Origin: Adineta vaga
Taxonomy: Eukaryota > Rotifera
Direction of reading: 5' to 3'
NCBI GenBank assembly: GCA_021613535.1
Contig: CP075497.1
Location: 8,494,001 to 8,558,000 of the forward strand
Length of the DNA: 64,000 nt
Part shown: positions 52,124 to 64,000 of the stretch, in pieces
How positions within the stretch are numbered: position 1 is the stretch's first letter
Layout of the letters: the number at the start of each line of letters is the position of its first letter
Position numbers and translations under genes: made by a program
Notes under the pieces: model-generated
Seen by the model: the letters and a program-made list of their open reading frames with translations, nothing else
Database searches by the model: none
Told to the model about the DNA's origin: nothing

Positions 52124-52853
52124 ATACGTTTATGGTAACAAAAAGGATTGTCATCTTATCAAATTGATGTAGTGTGAAAAGAACTGTTTTTTTTCGACTT
52201 CAATAAATTTTTCTATTATAACTCACAGGTAGAAAGAAATTTCCTAGTTTAATAATTAAATATGAAGCTTTTCAATCCTCAGTCTCAAAGAAAAATGATA
52301 TTGTTTCGAGTATCTAAATACTATTAATTCTTCAAGATGTAATCATTTGATTCATTGATTACTTTTTTGTGTTTCATTAGTCTGGTTATTATCAATTCAA
52401 TTTACAGATCTATCTTTTGAAAAAGAACTTGTCTCGATATAATGATATTTCTACACATGATTGAAGGTTTGTTACTATAGTGTGAATTGATTGTATGTCA
52501 CTAGAAACATATTAGTTTTCAACGAATTTGAAATGGTATATCATCATGGAAATTCAATAGTAATAAATTCGATCTTTGAACCACTATTTTTTTCACCAAT
52601 GACTAGCGTCATCTATGATTCGATAATAATAATAAGTTTGTTTGTATCAATAATAGATTTTCTGTATACGTGCAAAATGATTTGCATATTCTAGTAAATA
52701 TACAATACTTCATTCGTTATATTAAATTTATTTTTTATTGGTCTAATCGATTTTACTTTCTAAAGATCCAATTTCTACTTCTATTAAAAATAGTTTGTGC
52801 TATCAAATATTTCTCATTTTGTTTATAGTTTTCTAGATCTGTTTGTACATAGA
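52124..52853. other. Gap between cystatin and exportin-7
   Basis: It contains the cystatin poly(A) hexamer (52202-52207) and AT-rich sequence. It ends in a pyrimidine/AG site at 52835-52836, 18 nt before the XPO7 start. No gene is seen. Confidence 0.5.
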
Positions 52854-55800
52854 ATGGATGCTCTGGAAATCGAACATTTATGTAGTCAATTATATGGTGG
52901 TGGAGGAAATAGTGAACAATTACGTACAGTATCTCAACGTCTTGAAACATTTGTTAGTCAAGCAAATTGTCTTTCTCAATGTCGTGTATTACTTGATCGT
53001 GCTTTGACTCCATATACTCAGTTTTTTGGTGCTACAACTTTAATAAAATATTTTAATCGTTCATCTAATCAACCAATAACATCATTTACAGAACGATTTG
53101 AATTACGAACATATATTTTGGAATATTTATATAAACATAATCGTTCACTTGCTCCTTTTGTACTTGCTGAATTAGCTAAACTTTATGCACGATTAACAAA
53201 AAACTCTTGGTTTGATTTAAGTCCGAATACAAGTAATCTTAATAAAGAAACTTATCCATTTCAAACATTTACTGATGATTTACTTAAATTTCAAAATGAT
53301 CCACTACATTTTTCTGTTGCTCTACAATTATTAATTGCTATTCTTTCGGAAATGAGTGTACCGAATGATGAAGAAACATCTGCACGAGCATTTAGTAAAC
53401 ATCGAAAAATTTGTATATCATTTCGCGATACAAAATTATTAGATATTTATCTATTTGCTTGTCAATATTTACGTGATGTTATTGTTAATCAAAAGAAAGC
53501 TTTAGGTTTATCAACTGAATTTAGTTCCTATCCAAAAACAGTTACAAATGTTCAATTACAAGCAGATTATTATCTTGTTGTAGAAAAACTTCTTTCATTA
53601 GCATTAGCTTGTTTAACATACGATTTTCTCGGTAATTTATTCAAAAAATTCTTTCATTAATTTTCTTTTTTTCTTTTAAATAGGAACAGGCTCAAGTATT
53701 CATGATGTTGATATTTCAGATGAAAATCAAACTTTACAAGTTCCACTTGCATGGCATGATCATGTTGTGGATGGAAGTTTCTATCAATTATTTTTCTCAT
53801 ATTATTTTCTCTTTTCCAATTCATCACTTGTTTCATTAGCAATATCATGTTTGGTTCAATTAGCAAGTGTACGACGATCATTATTGAATACAAACGAACG
53901 TCTAACTGTTCTAAATCATATGACATTTGGTATGAGAAAAAAACAATAACAACAACTAACGAACTGAAAAAGTGATACTTTTCTAGCATCATGTTACTAT
54001 AGAGATGAAGTATTCAATTCTGAATGCTTCACTAAAGAGGATGACGAGAAAGATGTATCTTTGAAATTATTTTCGTTTGATTGTAGTTTATAATCAGAAT
54101 AGCAAATCTTCTTTTGTCTTCAGGTATTCGATCGGTTCTTGAACAAGCTGCTGGTCTATTAGCTGACGAAAAATCTCTTCATGAATTTTGTCGTCTAATT
54201 GCTCGTTTAAAATCCAATACACAATTACATGAATTAATTCGCATTGATAATTATCCATTATTTATCGAAACATTATTTCGTTTTACTACTGATCATTTAT
54301 TAAATGTTCATCGTCATCAATATCATCTTTCACCCAATACACTTCATTATATCTTATCATTTTGGTCAAAAATAGTTGCATTTCTTTCTCATAGTTCGAA
54401 ATTATCTGAATCATCGTCAGGTGATTCTTCAACATCACATTTATTAGATATTTATGTTCCACAAATTGTTTGTTATTATGTTCAATCACGTTTAGATGCA
54501 TTGAATAATGATGAAACACTTTATACGGAATTATTTGATAATGATCAAACAATTTTACAACAACAATTAGAAATGATAAGTATTATGTCAAGATTAGATT
54601 ATAATAAAACATGTGCTTTATTATGTACATGTTTTGATGATCTTGCTCAACAATATCAACAAGTAAAGAATATGATTTAATTTTCATAGTTAAATGATTT
54701 TCTTGTCTTTTTAGGCAACGAATTCTGAAACAATAGAAAGACGTTTTACTTTTCTAATTTATGTTCTTGGCTGTGTTATTGGTGCACGTGGAATAACATT
54801 AACATCATTATCATTACCAACAGATGATCAAGATTTGTTTGATGGTGAATTAGTTGTACGTGTTTTACAATTAATGACTTTTATTCAACAGAAAACAGCC
54901 GGTGAAACACAAAATAATAGTAATAAAAATTCGATTAATACAGCAATTACAACCACAACAGATAAGATTGGTTCGACACCATATTCTGAACGACTTGAAC
55001 TTGCTGTACTCTTCTTTTTCGAACAATTTCGAAGACAATATATTGGTGATCATGGAAGATCAAATAAAATCTATCAAATCCTATTTAAACATCTAGGTAT
55101 TGCTGATGAAGAACAACTTCTCTCAATATTTATTAAAAAACTTTTTACAAATTTACAATATTCAGTTATAACTGATAAATTAATTGAACGTACAGTTGGA
55201 TGTTTTAGTGATCTTTCTCAAGGTTATCAAAGTGTACGTAAATTAGTTAAACTTGATCCAATTCAATATTTCATTAATAATCATGTACAAGATTTATTTC
55301 CATTTCTTCATCATACATCAGCAACAAAACGTTCGAATAATAGTAATATTAGTATAAGTAGTTGGTCACGTCTTCGAACAACATTCTATGCAGCAATTGG
55401 ACGAATGTTAATGCATGAATTTCGTTATGATGAAGATGATGATGAGCGTATCGAAGCATTTATGACACCATTTACTAATCAATGTAATCGATTAGTGCAA
55501 ATATTTAAAGAATTTCCAGATTTTACAGCATTAAATGCTGCACAATTAGCAAACATGGGTCAATTTACGTAAGTTTTAGTGAAAATTCTAAATATAAAGA
55601 AAGAAAAACATCTTCTTTTCTAGTCCAACATTAGCATCTTTGGATGAAATTCAATCGCTCGTTATTGGTATTGTTCGTGATCTTCGTGGTTTATGTAGTG
55701 CTTTTGTTTCGAAACAAGCCTATACCTCTTTATTTGATTGGCTTTATCCATCATATTTACCATTATTTCTCAAAGCTCTTTATATTTTCTACGATCGTTC

Positions 55801-57070
55801 GGATGTTTACAATCCATTGTTAAAATTTTTCCATGAATTAACATTAAATCGTCAGGAGCGTCTTGCATTTGATTCAATCAAACCCGGTGCTTATTTATTA
55901 TTTCGTGAAACATCGAATTTACTCTATATATTTCAAACAAAGACAATTGCACATGTGAATATAACCATTCCAGAAACTGATGGAACATTATATTATAAAT
56001 CTAAATTGAAACCAATTATAACATGTTTAAGAATTATTCGTGCATGTTTAATTGGTAAGTAGATAAGAGAGACAAAAAAACGGAACAAGAAATGAGTTTG
56101 TTTTTATTTTGAAATTCTTTTTGATTATTTCTAGGGAACTATGTCAATTTTGGTGTATTTCATCTTTATTCTGATCCATGTTTTGATAATTGTTTACAAG
56201 TTTTTCTTTCAATTTTAACATCAGTTAAACAAAAAGATCTATTATCATATCCAAAATTAACTATCGCATATTTTACATTAATTGAAACATTAGCGCTTGT
56301 ACAAATTGATTTCTTAGCTAATTTAAACATTCCATTATTTGGTTATATATTAGAGACTATTAATGAAGGATTTTTATCACCCGAACAAACTATACAAAAT
56401 TCTTGTTGCATTTTTCTTGATACATTCTTATCATATGTATTTCGATCCGTGAAGAAAAATACGGCACCAGCTAGTTTAATGGCTAATGTTAGTGAATATG
56501 GAAATGTTTTTCGACAGATATTAGTGAATTTACTCAATGGAATCATCTTTGCTGAATGCAAGTAAGAAAGCGAGAGAAAGAGAAATAGTCTAACTTTGGA
56601 ATATTTCTCGTCATATTCAATTGATTTTATTTTTTTTTTCTAGAAATATTTATGCTGTTTCAAAACCACTTCTTGGTCTGATATTATTGAATGAAAATCA
56701 ATTCTTTACTGAAATTAAACAACAATTATTATACGGTCATACACAAGCTAAACAAGCTGTATTATCGACTGCATTAGATAAATTAATGAACGGTATTGAT
56801 CGAACATTAACACAAGTTAATAAAGAACATTTTACTCAAAATATTACACAATTTCGAAATGATATTCAAGATTCATTACGTGGTATGATGTTTAATAATC
56901 CTGATAACACATCATCTGCATCATCTATTCCACTTTCATCTTCATTTTTATCTTCAGCATCAACGATTGCTGCTAACGTACCAGTGACTATAGCTATTTC
57001 AACATTGATTCCGTCATCATCATCATCATCATCAACTACAGCACCTGTGGAAGAACTAATGACCCTGTGA
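52854..57070 (+). CDS. XPO7: Exportin-7 (RanBP16)
   Basis: XPO7 is a karyopherin-beta export receptor that binds RanGTP and carries folded cargo through the nuclear pore. Seven exons give about 1,235 residues of HEAT-repeat helices (human about 1,087). The N-terminus IEHLCSQLY then SQCRVLLDRALTPYTQFFGA matches the human LENLCKQLY and [30 protein letters not shown]-like LAKLYARLTKNSW follows, and later YLPLFLKALYIFYD and KPLLGLILLNE are also recognisable. Extra length comes from a polar insertion (about 54900-54970, Asn/Thr-rich) and a Ser/Thr-rich tail (about 56910-57060, including a TCA run). The ATG at 52854 follows a pyrimidine/AG site. The next start codon is only 162 nt past the stop. 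Confidence 0.92.
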
Positions 57071-57232
57071 AAACCGAATTAAACAAACAGTTCCTTTTTC
57101 TTTTGTAATTTTGTTCATATAGTTATTTTTTATAAACTTAACAAAAAAAAAGAAAAACAATTCAGAGCGCCATTTCTAGCTATTTCTTTCTTTCTTTTTT
57201 TTTATATATTTTTTTCCTTGTTATTGTTGAAG

Positions 57233-57752
57233 ATGTATTCAGTTCGGCGAGATCCGAATCATTCGTACTATTGCTCACAATATTGGACAATGGATTGTCA
57301 ACAACAACATCAACAATTCATTTTTAATAGTCGACAAATGATCAAAACAAAACAACAATACTTTTGGTCAACTAAATTTTACAATAATAATAATAATAAT
57401 AAAGATAATTATATTCAACATTATTCAATCAGTAATAATAGTCTGAGATCAACAGAATTAACAAATAGTCAGGATATATCATTACCAGTTTATCGAGCGC
57501 CATGTACGTTTCAAAATTCTTTATTATCGACTAATAAAGGTAAAATTATTGTCATACAAAACGAACGAATTCAAATGTTTATTTAGATGGTTACTCATGT
57601 GGGATATTTCGACGTTCTCCTTTGTCGTCGACATCATCTTCATGTGTACCTGATGTGTATTCTCCAGGTTCGACATCGAGCGGTAATTGTTCACCACCTC
57701 CACCGTCATCCAACTTACCACCACCACCATCCGAATGGCTCCAGTGAAAAAC
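57233..57752 (+). CDS. PNRC/EDC1-like proline-rich protein
   Basis: Two exons (57233 to about 57539 and about 57587 to 57752) split by a 47-nt intron give about 158 residues. The N-terminal part is Gln/Asn/Tyr-rich and disordered. The C-terminus has SPPPPSSNLPPPPSEW, very like the SPSVLPKPPSHW motif through which PNRC2 binds the decapping activator DCP1. PNRC proteins link nuclear receptors and nonsense-mediated decay to mRNA decapping. The match rests on one short motif and overall style, so this is tentative. Its ATG is 162 nt after the XPO7 stop and follows a long T tract ending GAAG, suggesting an operon-like arrangement. Confidence 0.5.
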
Positions 57753-58474
57753 GAAATCTTTCTTTTCTAAGTCATTTATCAAACAAATCTGTCTGATATA
57801 TCGTTGTTTTTCTTTTTTTTTGTTTTTGTCGTTTACTTTTTGTCATATTTATTTCACCAAAGAATACTTTTGCAATGCAAAAAATGAACACAAAGATTTT
57901 GCTTTCGTTTCTTTTTTCTTTGACAAATGAAAAACAGTTTGTATCTTTTTGTCTCTTCTCTATCGAATCTCTCATTGTATGTTATTATTATTATTATTAT
58001 TATTATTGGATTTTTTGGTGAGTTTCAAATGCTTTATTTTTTTGTGTTTCATTTCTCACCTTTTTGCCTTTTTCTTAGTTTTCTCATTCAGATTTCATTT
58101 TTGACATTTATCTCTACTGCCTATCTAAAGTGATGTAATGCATCTGTGTATGTTTAAGCTTGCTTAGATATGTTTATCTATTTTGAAAAACCGTTTTTTC
58201 TTCGTCTCCTTCTCCTTCTCAAAAGTCATGACGCATATTTTTATGTATATGAACTAGAAAAAGAGAATGATATTGATCATCAATATGTTTATTTAATGTT
58301 TTCTTCAGAAAAAAAACCCAAATCAAAACCAAAGATTACTTGATAATCAGATCAATAAATAAATACATTTATAAACGATTGTCATTCAGAAAAATATCTT
58401 CGGATCTGATTTTGTAGATACATATATCTTACCTTTTCTTCTAATCTATTTGATATAAAAAAAACAATGCAGAT
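57753..58474. repeat. Gap with (ATT)n microsatellite before MRPL22
   Basis: T-rich 0.7 kb stretch with an (ATT)n run at about 57982-58007. No coding frame is supported. It should hold the 3' UTR of the PNRC-like gene and the MRPL22 promoter. Confidence 0.6.
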
Positions 58475-59419
58475 ATGACTTCGATGCTACGAAAACTTCT
58501 ACCTCAACGAACTTTGTCAACAACACTCACATGGTTTCGTGCACTTTCACTAACACCAGTAACTCATGGTCGACCACCACCCGAAGTTTTTCAAGGTAGT
58601 AATTGGCAGCCAGCGGATGCATTCGAACTGATGATGATTCCAATACATCTGGTTTACCGGATGATTGGGATAAATATAATCGAATTGTTTATCCACCAGT
58701 AGCACCCGGAGAAACACCACGAAAAGGAGTAAATATTCGATCGATGTATTCCATATTCTTTCTACTATGATTATTTTTATTTTACGTAGTATGTTCATCA
58801 TTGTCGAACATACATTCGAGGAAATATTAAGAAATATTGGTTTCTTGCTCAAATGGTTAAGTTATGAAAAAGTAAATTAAATTAAAATTCATAGTTTGTA
58901 TTTCTAGGTACGTGGTATGAGTATTGAAGAAGCCATTCGACAGTTATCTTTTCAGAAATTACCAACAGCACTTATTATGCGAGATGTAAGATGCACGTTC
59001 TATGTCATTCTATTGTTTCTTCATTTTTTAATAGACATTAATCGAAGCACAAGATATGGCTGTAAAAGAACATAACATCGAATATAAATCAAATCTTTGG
59101 GTGTGTAAGTATTATCAAAATGAAAAAAAAAATAGCAAAGAAATTGATACAAAATGTACTATCGATTTTCATTTCTTTTTCTTTTGTAGCTCAATCGTAT
59201 ACAAAACGAGCTTTAATCATTAAAGGTTTACGTCGACGACCAAAATATAGTTTCACTGCTATTCATTATCGTTATTTTCATTATATGGTTCGTTTAGAAG
59301 AAGGACTAGCACCTGGTAAAGAAGGTCTATATGGACCTAAATGGCCAGAATTAAACGTTCGTCTCAACAAACGATTAGATCGACTAAATAACCGCAAACT
59401 TCTAGGCACTATTGCATAA
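58475..59419 (+). CDS. MRPL22: Mitochondrial large-subunit ribosomal protein L22
   Basis: uL22m lines the exit tunnel of the mitochondrial ribosome. The start MTSMLRKLLPQRTLSTTLTW is a typical basic mitochondrial presequence. Downstream exons carry DKYNRIVYPPVAPGE, YVHHCRTYIRGNIKKYWFLA, RGMSIEEAIRQL, LIEAQDMAVKEHNIEYKSNL and YFHYMVRLEEG. These match animal MRPL22 (YPPQ, [41 protein letters not shown]). The presequence exon and the DKYNRIVYPP frame do not agree, and the change must fall between 58603 and about 58670 with the sign of one missing base. The stop is 115 nt before ABCB10, another mitochondrial gene. Confidence 0.92.
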
Positions 59420-59513
59420 AGAATTGTTCGTGTTTTTCTTGTTTTTGTTAATATATGAACAATCATTAGAGAGACGTCAATGAAAAGCAAAGTTCTTTCT
59501 TCGTTCTTTTCTT

Positions 59514-59515
59514 AG
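59514..59515 (+). promoter_or_regulatory. Splice acceptor-like site before ABCB10 (possible spliced-leader acceptor)
   Basis: TTCTTTCTTCGTTCTTTTCTTAG lies in the 115-nt gap between MRPL22 and ABCB10, 20 nt upstream of the ABCB10 start. There is no room for an ordinary promoter plus 5' exon, so a trans-splice acceptor is plausible. Confidence 0.4.
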
Positions 59516-59534
59516 ATGAATTTTTGTTTTAAAA

Positions 59535-61842
59535 ATGATATTTCATCGTTTAACACTTCTATCTTCATATATGCGATGTTCTTCAAATTTTCTCATTCGT
59601 TCCCATCAATGTCAAATATTTAAAGTTACTCCTCGTCGTCCGTTCTCCTTAACTTTTCGTACTCATCGAGGTGATCGTCCACCATTATCAACAAAAAATG
59701 TCGAAAAACGACCAAAAGTAAAACTAACCTTCAATGAACTTGGAAAACTTTTTCGTTTAGTACAACATGAAAAAGGTCGAATTGGATATGCCATTATTCT
59801 TTTACTTATTTCCAGTGGTGTTACAATGTCTGTACCATATTTTCTCGGAAAAATCATTGATATGTTACAAACATATAAAAAGGATGAATTACGTACTCGT
59901 TTAAAACAGATGACATTAATCTTAGTCGGAGTTTTTGGTATAGGTGCATTGGCAAATTTTGGACGTGTTTATTTAATTTTAACGACATCACAACGAATAA
60001 TTAAACGTATACGTGAACAATTATTTAATGGTATCCTTCGAAAAGAAATGGCATTTTTTGATAAACAAAAAACAGGTGAATTAGTTAATCGATTATCATC
60101 TGATACGGAAGTTATGTCCAATGCTGTCACACAAAATATATCTGATGGTCTTCGCGCATTGACACAATCAATAGCAGGTGTAGGTTTGATGTTTTATATA
60201 AGTCCACAATTAGCATTAGTTGGTTTAACGACGGTGCCACCATTAGCTGTTGGTGCAATTCTTTTCGGAAGATATATTAAACGATTATCGAGTAAAGTAC
60301 AAGATGCACTTGCACAAGCAACAGATGTTGTTGAAGAACGTTTCTCAAATATTAGAACAGGTTAATGGGTTAGATTTGAAAGAGAAATTATTGATTTTAT
60401 TGCGGTTAATTTCTTTTTAGTAAAAGCATTTTCGAAAGAAGATCAAGAAATACAATTGTATAATCAACGGATCAACAATGTACTAAAACTTAAATATAAA
60501 GAATCATTAGCTTATGGATTATTTTTTGGTATGACTGGTTTATCAGGAAATTTGATTGTATTAAGTGTCTTTTATTTTGGTGGTGTATCAATGAGTGAAG
60601 AATCATTAACAATTGGAGATTTATCAAGCTTTTTATTATATGCATTTTGGGTACGTTTATCTTTCTTTCTTTCAAAATCATTTTGTATAATTTTTGGAGA
60701 TGATTTTTATAGGTTGGAGTATCTATATCTGGTATATTTTCATTTCATTTAGAATTAATGAAAGGTGTTGGAGCCAGGTTGATATAAAAAAAACTTTGAA
60801 AATCGAAATCTATAGTTTTTATCTTTCTTCTTCTTTAGTCAAGCAGTCTGGGCGATTTTGAATGAAGATCATAATGAAAAATTGGCTCTTATTGGTCAAA
60901 ATCAACGTACTATTCATGGAGATCCTTTAACATCAGCACTTATGCTTCGTGATATTACATTTGATTCCATATCATTTCGTTATCCAACTCGGTCGGATGT
61001 ACTTGTACTCGACAATCTAACACTTCGTGTACCTGGTGGTCAAGTGTTGGCCATCTGTGGTAGTTCAGGCTCAGGAAAATCAACCTTAGCTCAACTATTA
61101 CTTCGATTTTATGAACCTCAATCCGGAAAAATATCAATCGGTGAAATTCCTATCAATGAGATGCCATTACAATGGTTACGTTCAAATATTGGAACAGTAC
61201 CACAAGAACCAGTTCTATTTTCATCATCGATTTACGATAATATTTCTTATGGATATCCAGGCACATTAGAAAGTGCACAAGAAATTATTCTCAAACCAAA
61301 AATAATAGAAGCAGCAAATACAGCGAATGCAAGTGGATTTATTGAACAATTACCAGAAAAATATGATACAAAAGTTGGAGAACGAGGAACGATGCTTTCA
61401 GGTAAGTGTCAAAGAAGAGAGAACGGATATTCGATGAAAACTTTTCTATTAGGTGGACAAAAACAACGTGTTGCTCTAAGTCGTGCTATTCTACGAGATC
61501 CAAGTATTCTTGTATTGGTATGTAGCTCGGATTATGACAAAAATCTTATGTATAAACATAAATATAAATATGTTGTTTATATATTTAAAGGATGAAGCAA
61601 CATCGGCGTTAGATGCACAATCAGAATATTTAGTTCAAGAAGCCTTAGAAAAGATCATGGTCAATCGAACTGTTATCATCATTGCACATCGTTTATCGAC
61701 AATAATCAAAGCAGATCAAATTGCTGTTCTTGATAAAGGTCGCATTGCTGAACAGGGTACCTATGCTCAACTAATGAACATTGAAAATGGTATCTTTCGA
61801 AAATTGGTGGCTACACAAACGATGGTTGATGTAGAAGCATAA
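59535..61842 (+). CDS. ABCB10: Mitochondrial ABC transporter, ABCB10 type
   Basis: ABCB10 is an inner-membrane half transporter that works as a homodimer in haem synthesis and oxidative-stress protection. Its exons give about 660 residues. An Arg-rich presequence ([19 protein letters not shown]) is followed by a six-helix domain with [44 protein letters not shown] and [10 protein letters not shown], which match ABCB10 rather than ABCB7/8. The nucleotide-binding domain has Walker [10 protein letters not shown] (about 61063), Q-loop VPQEP, signature LSGGQKQR (split by the intron at about 61402-61453), Walker [13 protein letters not shown] (split by the intron at about 61516-61591) and the H-loop IIAHRLST. 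All catalytic motifs are intact. It sits between closely spaced genes, 115 nt from MRPL22 and 107 nt from the next gene. Confidence 0.95.
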
Positions 61843-61919
61843 AACTAATTCAGATGTTATCCGTTCTTTGCTTTTTTTTCCTAAACATAAGATCTTTCTA
61901 TTGTTTTCAGTTTTTTTTC

Positions 61920-61921
61920 AG
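61920..61921 (+). promoter_or_regulatory. Splice acceptor-like site before the F-BAR gene (possible spliced-leader acceptor)
   Basis: A strong T8-CAG acceptor (TTTTCAGTTTTTTTTCAG) lies in the 107-nt gap after ABCB10 and 28 nt before the next ATG. Confidence 0.4.
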
Positions 61922-61949
61922 ATTTCTTTTTTTTTAAGTTTCATTAAGC

Positions 61950-63901
61950 ATGTCTACTGCGCTCTCCGAAGTGAGTAGAGATAAACATTTATATTCTATT
62001 TTGATGAATATGAATAGATCTGTGGTGATAAACAAACTATCGAAGGATCATTGAATGGTATACATAGTCGATTAAAATCTTATACTAATGATTTAATAAC
62101 AATTCTTGACGATATTATGTAAGTCTTTTCATTTTGCTAGAAGATATTCATCACTCGATTGATAAATCTAGGTCAACCATTGAAGCATTTTACAAAACAG
62201 AAAAACATACACATGAGGTAATCTTATTTTTCTTATCGTCTGTATATATGAATGCATTGAAATCTGTCCTACATTTTGAAATCACTATTCTTATTTTAGA
62301 AAATGCAAGGAAGTTTGCAAAAATCTCTTGAACATGCACAAAGTCTTTCCTATCTTGGATCGAGGTATTCTGAGTGATAGAATCAAACTATTTGTTGCTA
62401 GATTTCTTCCTCTTTTTTTTCTACTTGAAATTATTAGTTTGAAATTTAGTTGATTGCTTTCTTTTGCACATCTCTTTTGGACAGATATTTATCGAGTTTA
62501 TTTACCATTTTTTAGTATTATTGGTTCCAGTTGGACAACAGCACTCAAAGAATTAACCGAACATTATTCTCAACGTGAAGCAGTTTATCCTGTTCTCAAA
62601 CAAGTTATCTGTGAGAATCTAAAAAGAATTAAAGCAGAAAAACTCGATGAACATGGCAAAGTAAAAGCTCTATTATTTTGTACATCTTTTATTTCATATT
62701 CACATCTAGGTTTTACTCTATGATGAAGAAATTATTAAAGAAATGGTTGATATCGAACGTCGAACATTGAAAAGTAAACGTGCATATGATGAAGCATGTG
62801 AACGTCTACGACAACACTTGAATCCAGTTAAAGAAAAAGAAAGTGGAATCAAACGATTTCATTCCAAATTATTACCTAAAGTACAGAAAAAAGAATCGAA
62901 TTTTTATCAATGAAACTATGAGAAAGAAACTTTTAGACAGAATTAGAACCATTAGAAAATGCAGTTATAGATACACGTAATATATATATATTATATGTTC
63001 ATGATATGAATTATGCATTGAAATTCTATGTCGAACAATTTATTGTTGATCTTGATAAAGTATTGATTAATTGAAAATTTTCTTTACTAATTTTCATTTT
63101 TGTTTAGTTACTTGTCTGTGATCTTTTTCCACAAATTGAAAAAACTCTACAAGATCTTGTTTATAGTGAATATGAACGTCTTCGTGATACACTTAAACGT
63201 GCTATTCATGCTGCTGTTGAAGTAAGATATTGAAATAGAAAGATATAACTATTCATTTTCACAATGTATATAGGATGGTGATGAACAAAAACGACGTATA
63301 TTACCTAAAACATTCCAAAATTATCCTTTGCTTCTTCTACCTGATCATGTAAAGAATAAAAATTATTTTGTTCATTGATCTTGAGCGATAGTTTTTACTT
63401 TGCTTCAGAGTGATCAGATTAATACAGATGACAAATATCTACCACAACTTACGGCAAGTTATGCGTCAGCTACTAATGATGTACGTGATGCTGATCAACA
63501 GATACAATTAGCTTTAGAAAATTCAGTTTTGAATGCTTCGCTAAATAAAGTAAGTGAATAGAGAATATTCCATATATATATATATATCTTCTGTTTCTAT
63601 TTAGGATTCCAGAATAGACTCAAGTAAAATACGACTGAAACGAATGGAGGTAACAACAATAATAATAGAAAGATCTGTATACTTGTTCTAGCTAGGAATA
63701 TTATTTTTTGATTTAGATGCGTAAATCAATGGCAATGTTCATTATTGAAACATTGGGTAATAATTGATCGATTATAAATTCTCTAAGAAATCGAATATAT
63801 TTAGAAACATTGGTACCAAATATAAAAACAACACCTGTAGCCACTCGCACTTCAACAAAATTGATCAATGGTTTAAAACCATTCATAACCAGTAACAGAA
63901 A
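61950..63901 (+). CDS. F-BAR domain protein (3' partial)
   Basis: F-BAR dimers bend and tubulate membranes and usually link them to actin or Rho/Arf signalling through C-terminal domains. Here those lie beyond the window. Short exons from MSTALSEICGDKQTIEGSL encode a long amphipathic coiled coil. It includes YEEQ-like spacing in SSWTTALKELTEHYSQREAVY, DIERRTLKSKRAYDEACERL and the F-BAR hallmark NIYILYVHDMNYALKFYVEQ, which corresponds to the N-x-Y-x-L-x-V-x-x-x-N-x-x-x-x-x-Y segment. The last exon seen ends near 63901 at a GTTAGT donor, so the gene continues to the right. The FES/FER, srGAP, FCHSD and ARHGAP classes cannot be told apart without the C-terminus. Confidence 0.75.
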
Positions 63902-64000
63902 AGTTAGTATTAGAAATAGAACTTGCACGTTTGAATCTATCTTGAAATTTAACTTCACTATTGCATTCTAACAAACGTTTAAAATAACTTTTATTTTATC

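Noticed and set aside
58597-58610. A 14-nt GT-AG segment in MRPL22 (and 10-29 nt ones near the shifts in DENND4, AUP1 and chitin synthase) that would restore frame if spliced
   Set aside because: Far below the 45-70 nt introns of the window and without a pyrimidine tract. The matching segment at the shift near 20850 (13 nt) would not restore frame. Chance is the simpler explanation.

Overview
This window looks like nuclear DNA of a rotifer, most likely a bdelloid. It is strongly AT-rich, genes are dense, and most introns are about 45-70 nt with T-rich 3' ends. The leftmost gene is a chitin synthase fused to an N-terminal myosin motor, an architecture known from spiralian animals (molluscs and relatives). 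The species call is an inference. No bacterial genes, CRISPR arrays, rRNA, or recognisable tRNA were seen.

Layout. 53-11757 (+) is the myosin-motor chitin synthase, open at its 5' end. Then come PIGC (12184-13330 +), an ACAP-type ArfGAP (14244-18394 +) and an unrecognised, possibly ciliary, disordered protein (18832-21932 +). A rhodopsin-like GPCR (22211-23280 -) and a DNAJC4-like J protein (24160-25269 -) follow, and the latter is head-to-head with an RNF216-type RBR ubiquitin ligase (26162-28646 +). Next are a second GPCR (29156-31383 -), S-formylglutathione hydrolase (32016-33110 -), a DENND4/Crag Rab exchange factor (33498-39852 -), the E2 enzyme UBE2W (40425-41605 -) and a protein kinase A inhibitor, PKI (41987-42273 -). 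After a 2.8 kb gene-poor stretch the right half is all on the + strand: a basic KEN-box protein (45208-47019), AUP1 (47468-49113), an intronless unknown (49378-50360), a stefin-type cystatin (51525-52123), exportin-7 (52854-57070), a PNRC/EDC-like proline-rich protein (57233-57752), MRPL22 (58475-59419), ABCB10 (59535-61842) and the start of an F-BAR protein (61950 to the window end).

Themes. Several genes serve cell-surface and membrane work: chitin deposition, the first step of GPI-anchor synthesis, Arf and Rab control, membrane curvature, and lipid-droplet/ERAD ubiquitylation (AUP1). Three genes handle ubiquitin (RNF216, UBE2W, AUP1). Two adjacent genes are mitochondrial (MRPL22 and ABCB10, 115 nt apart). 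Very short intergenic gaps, plus a pyrimidine tract and AG just upstream of many start codons, fit spliced-leader trans-splicing, which is known in bdelloids.

Two points deserve most attention. First, a 167-codon open frame sits inside a 970-nt intron of the chitin synthase motor domain. It ends in a splice donor of the same phase as the exon it could replace. Second, at least seven otherwise healthy genes carry an apparent frameshift, and every one has the sign of a single missing base. The likeliest cause is a systematic consensus error, so the joined reading frames here should be checked against transcripts.
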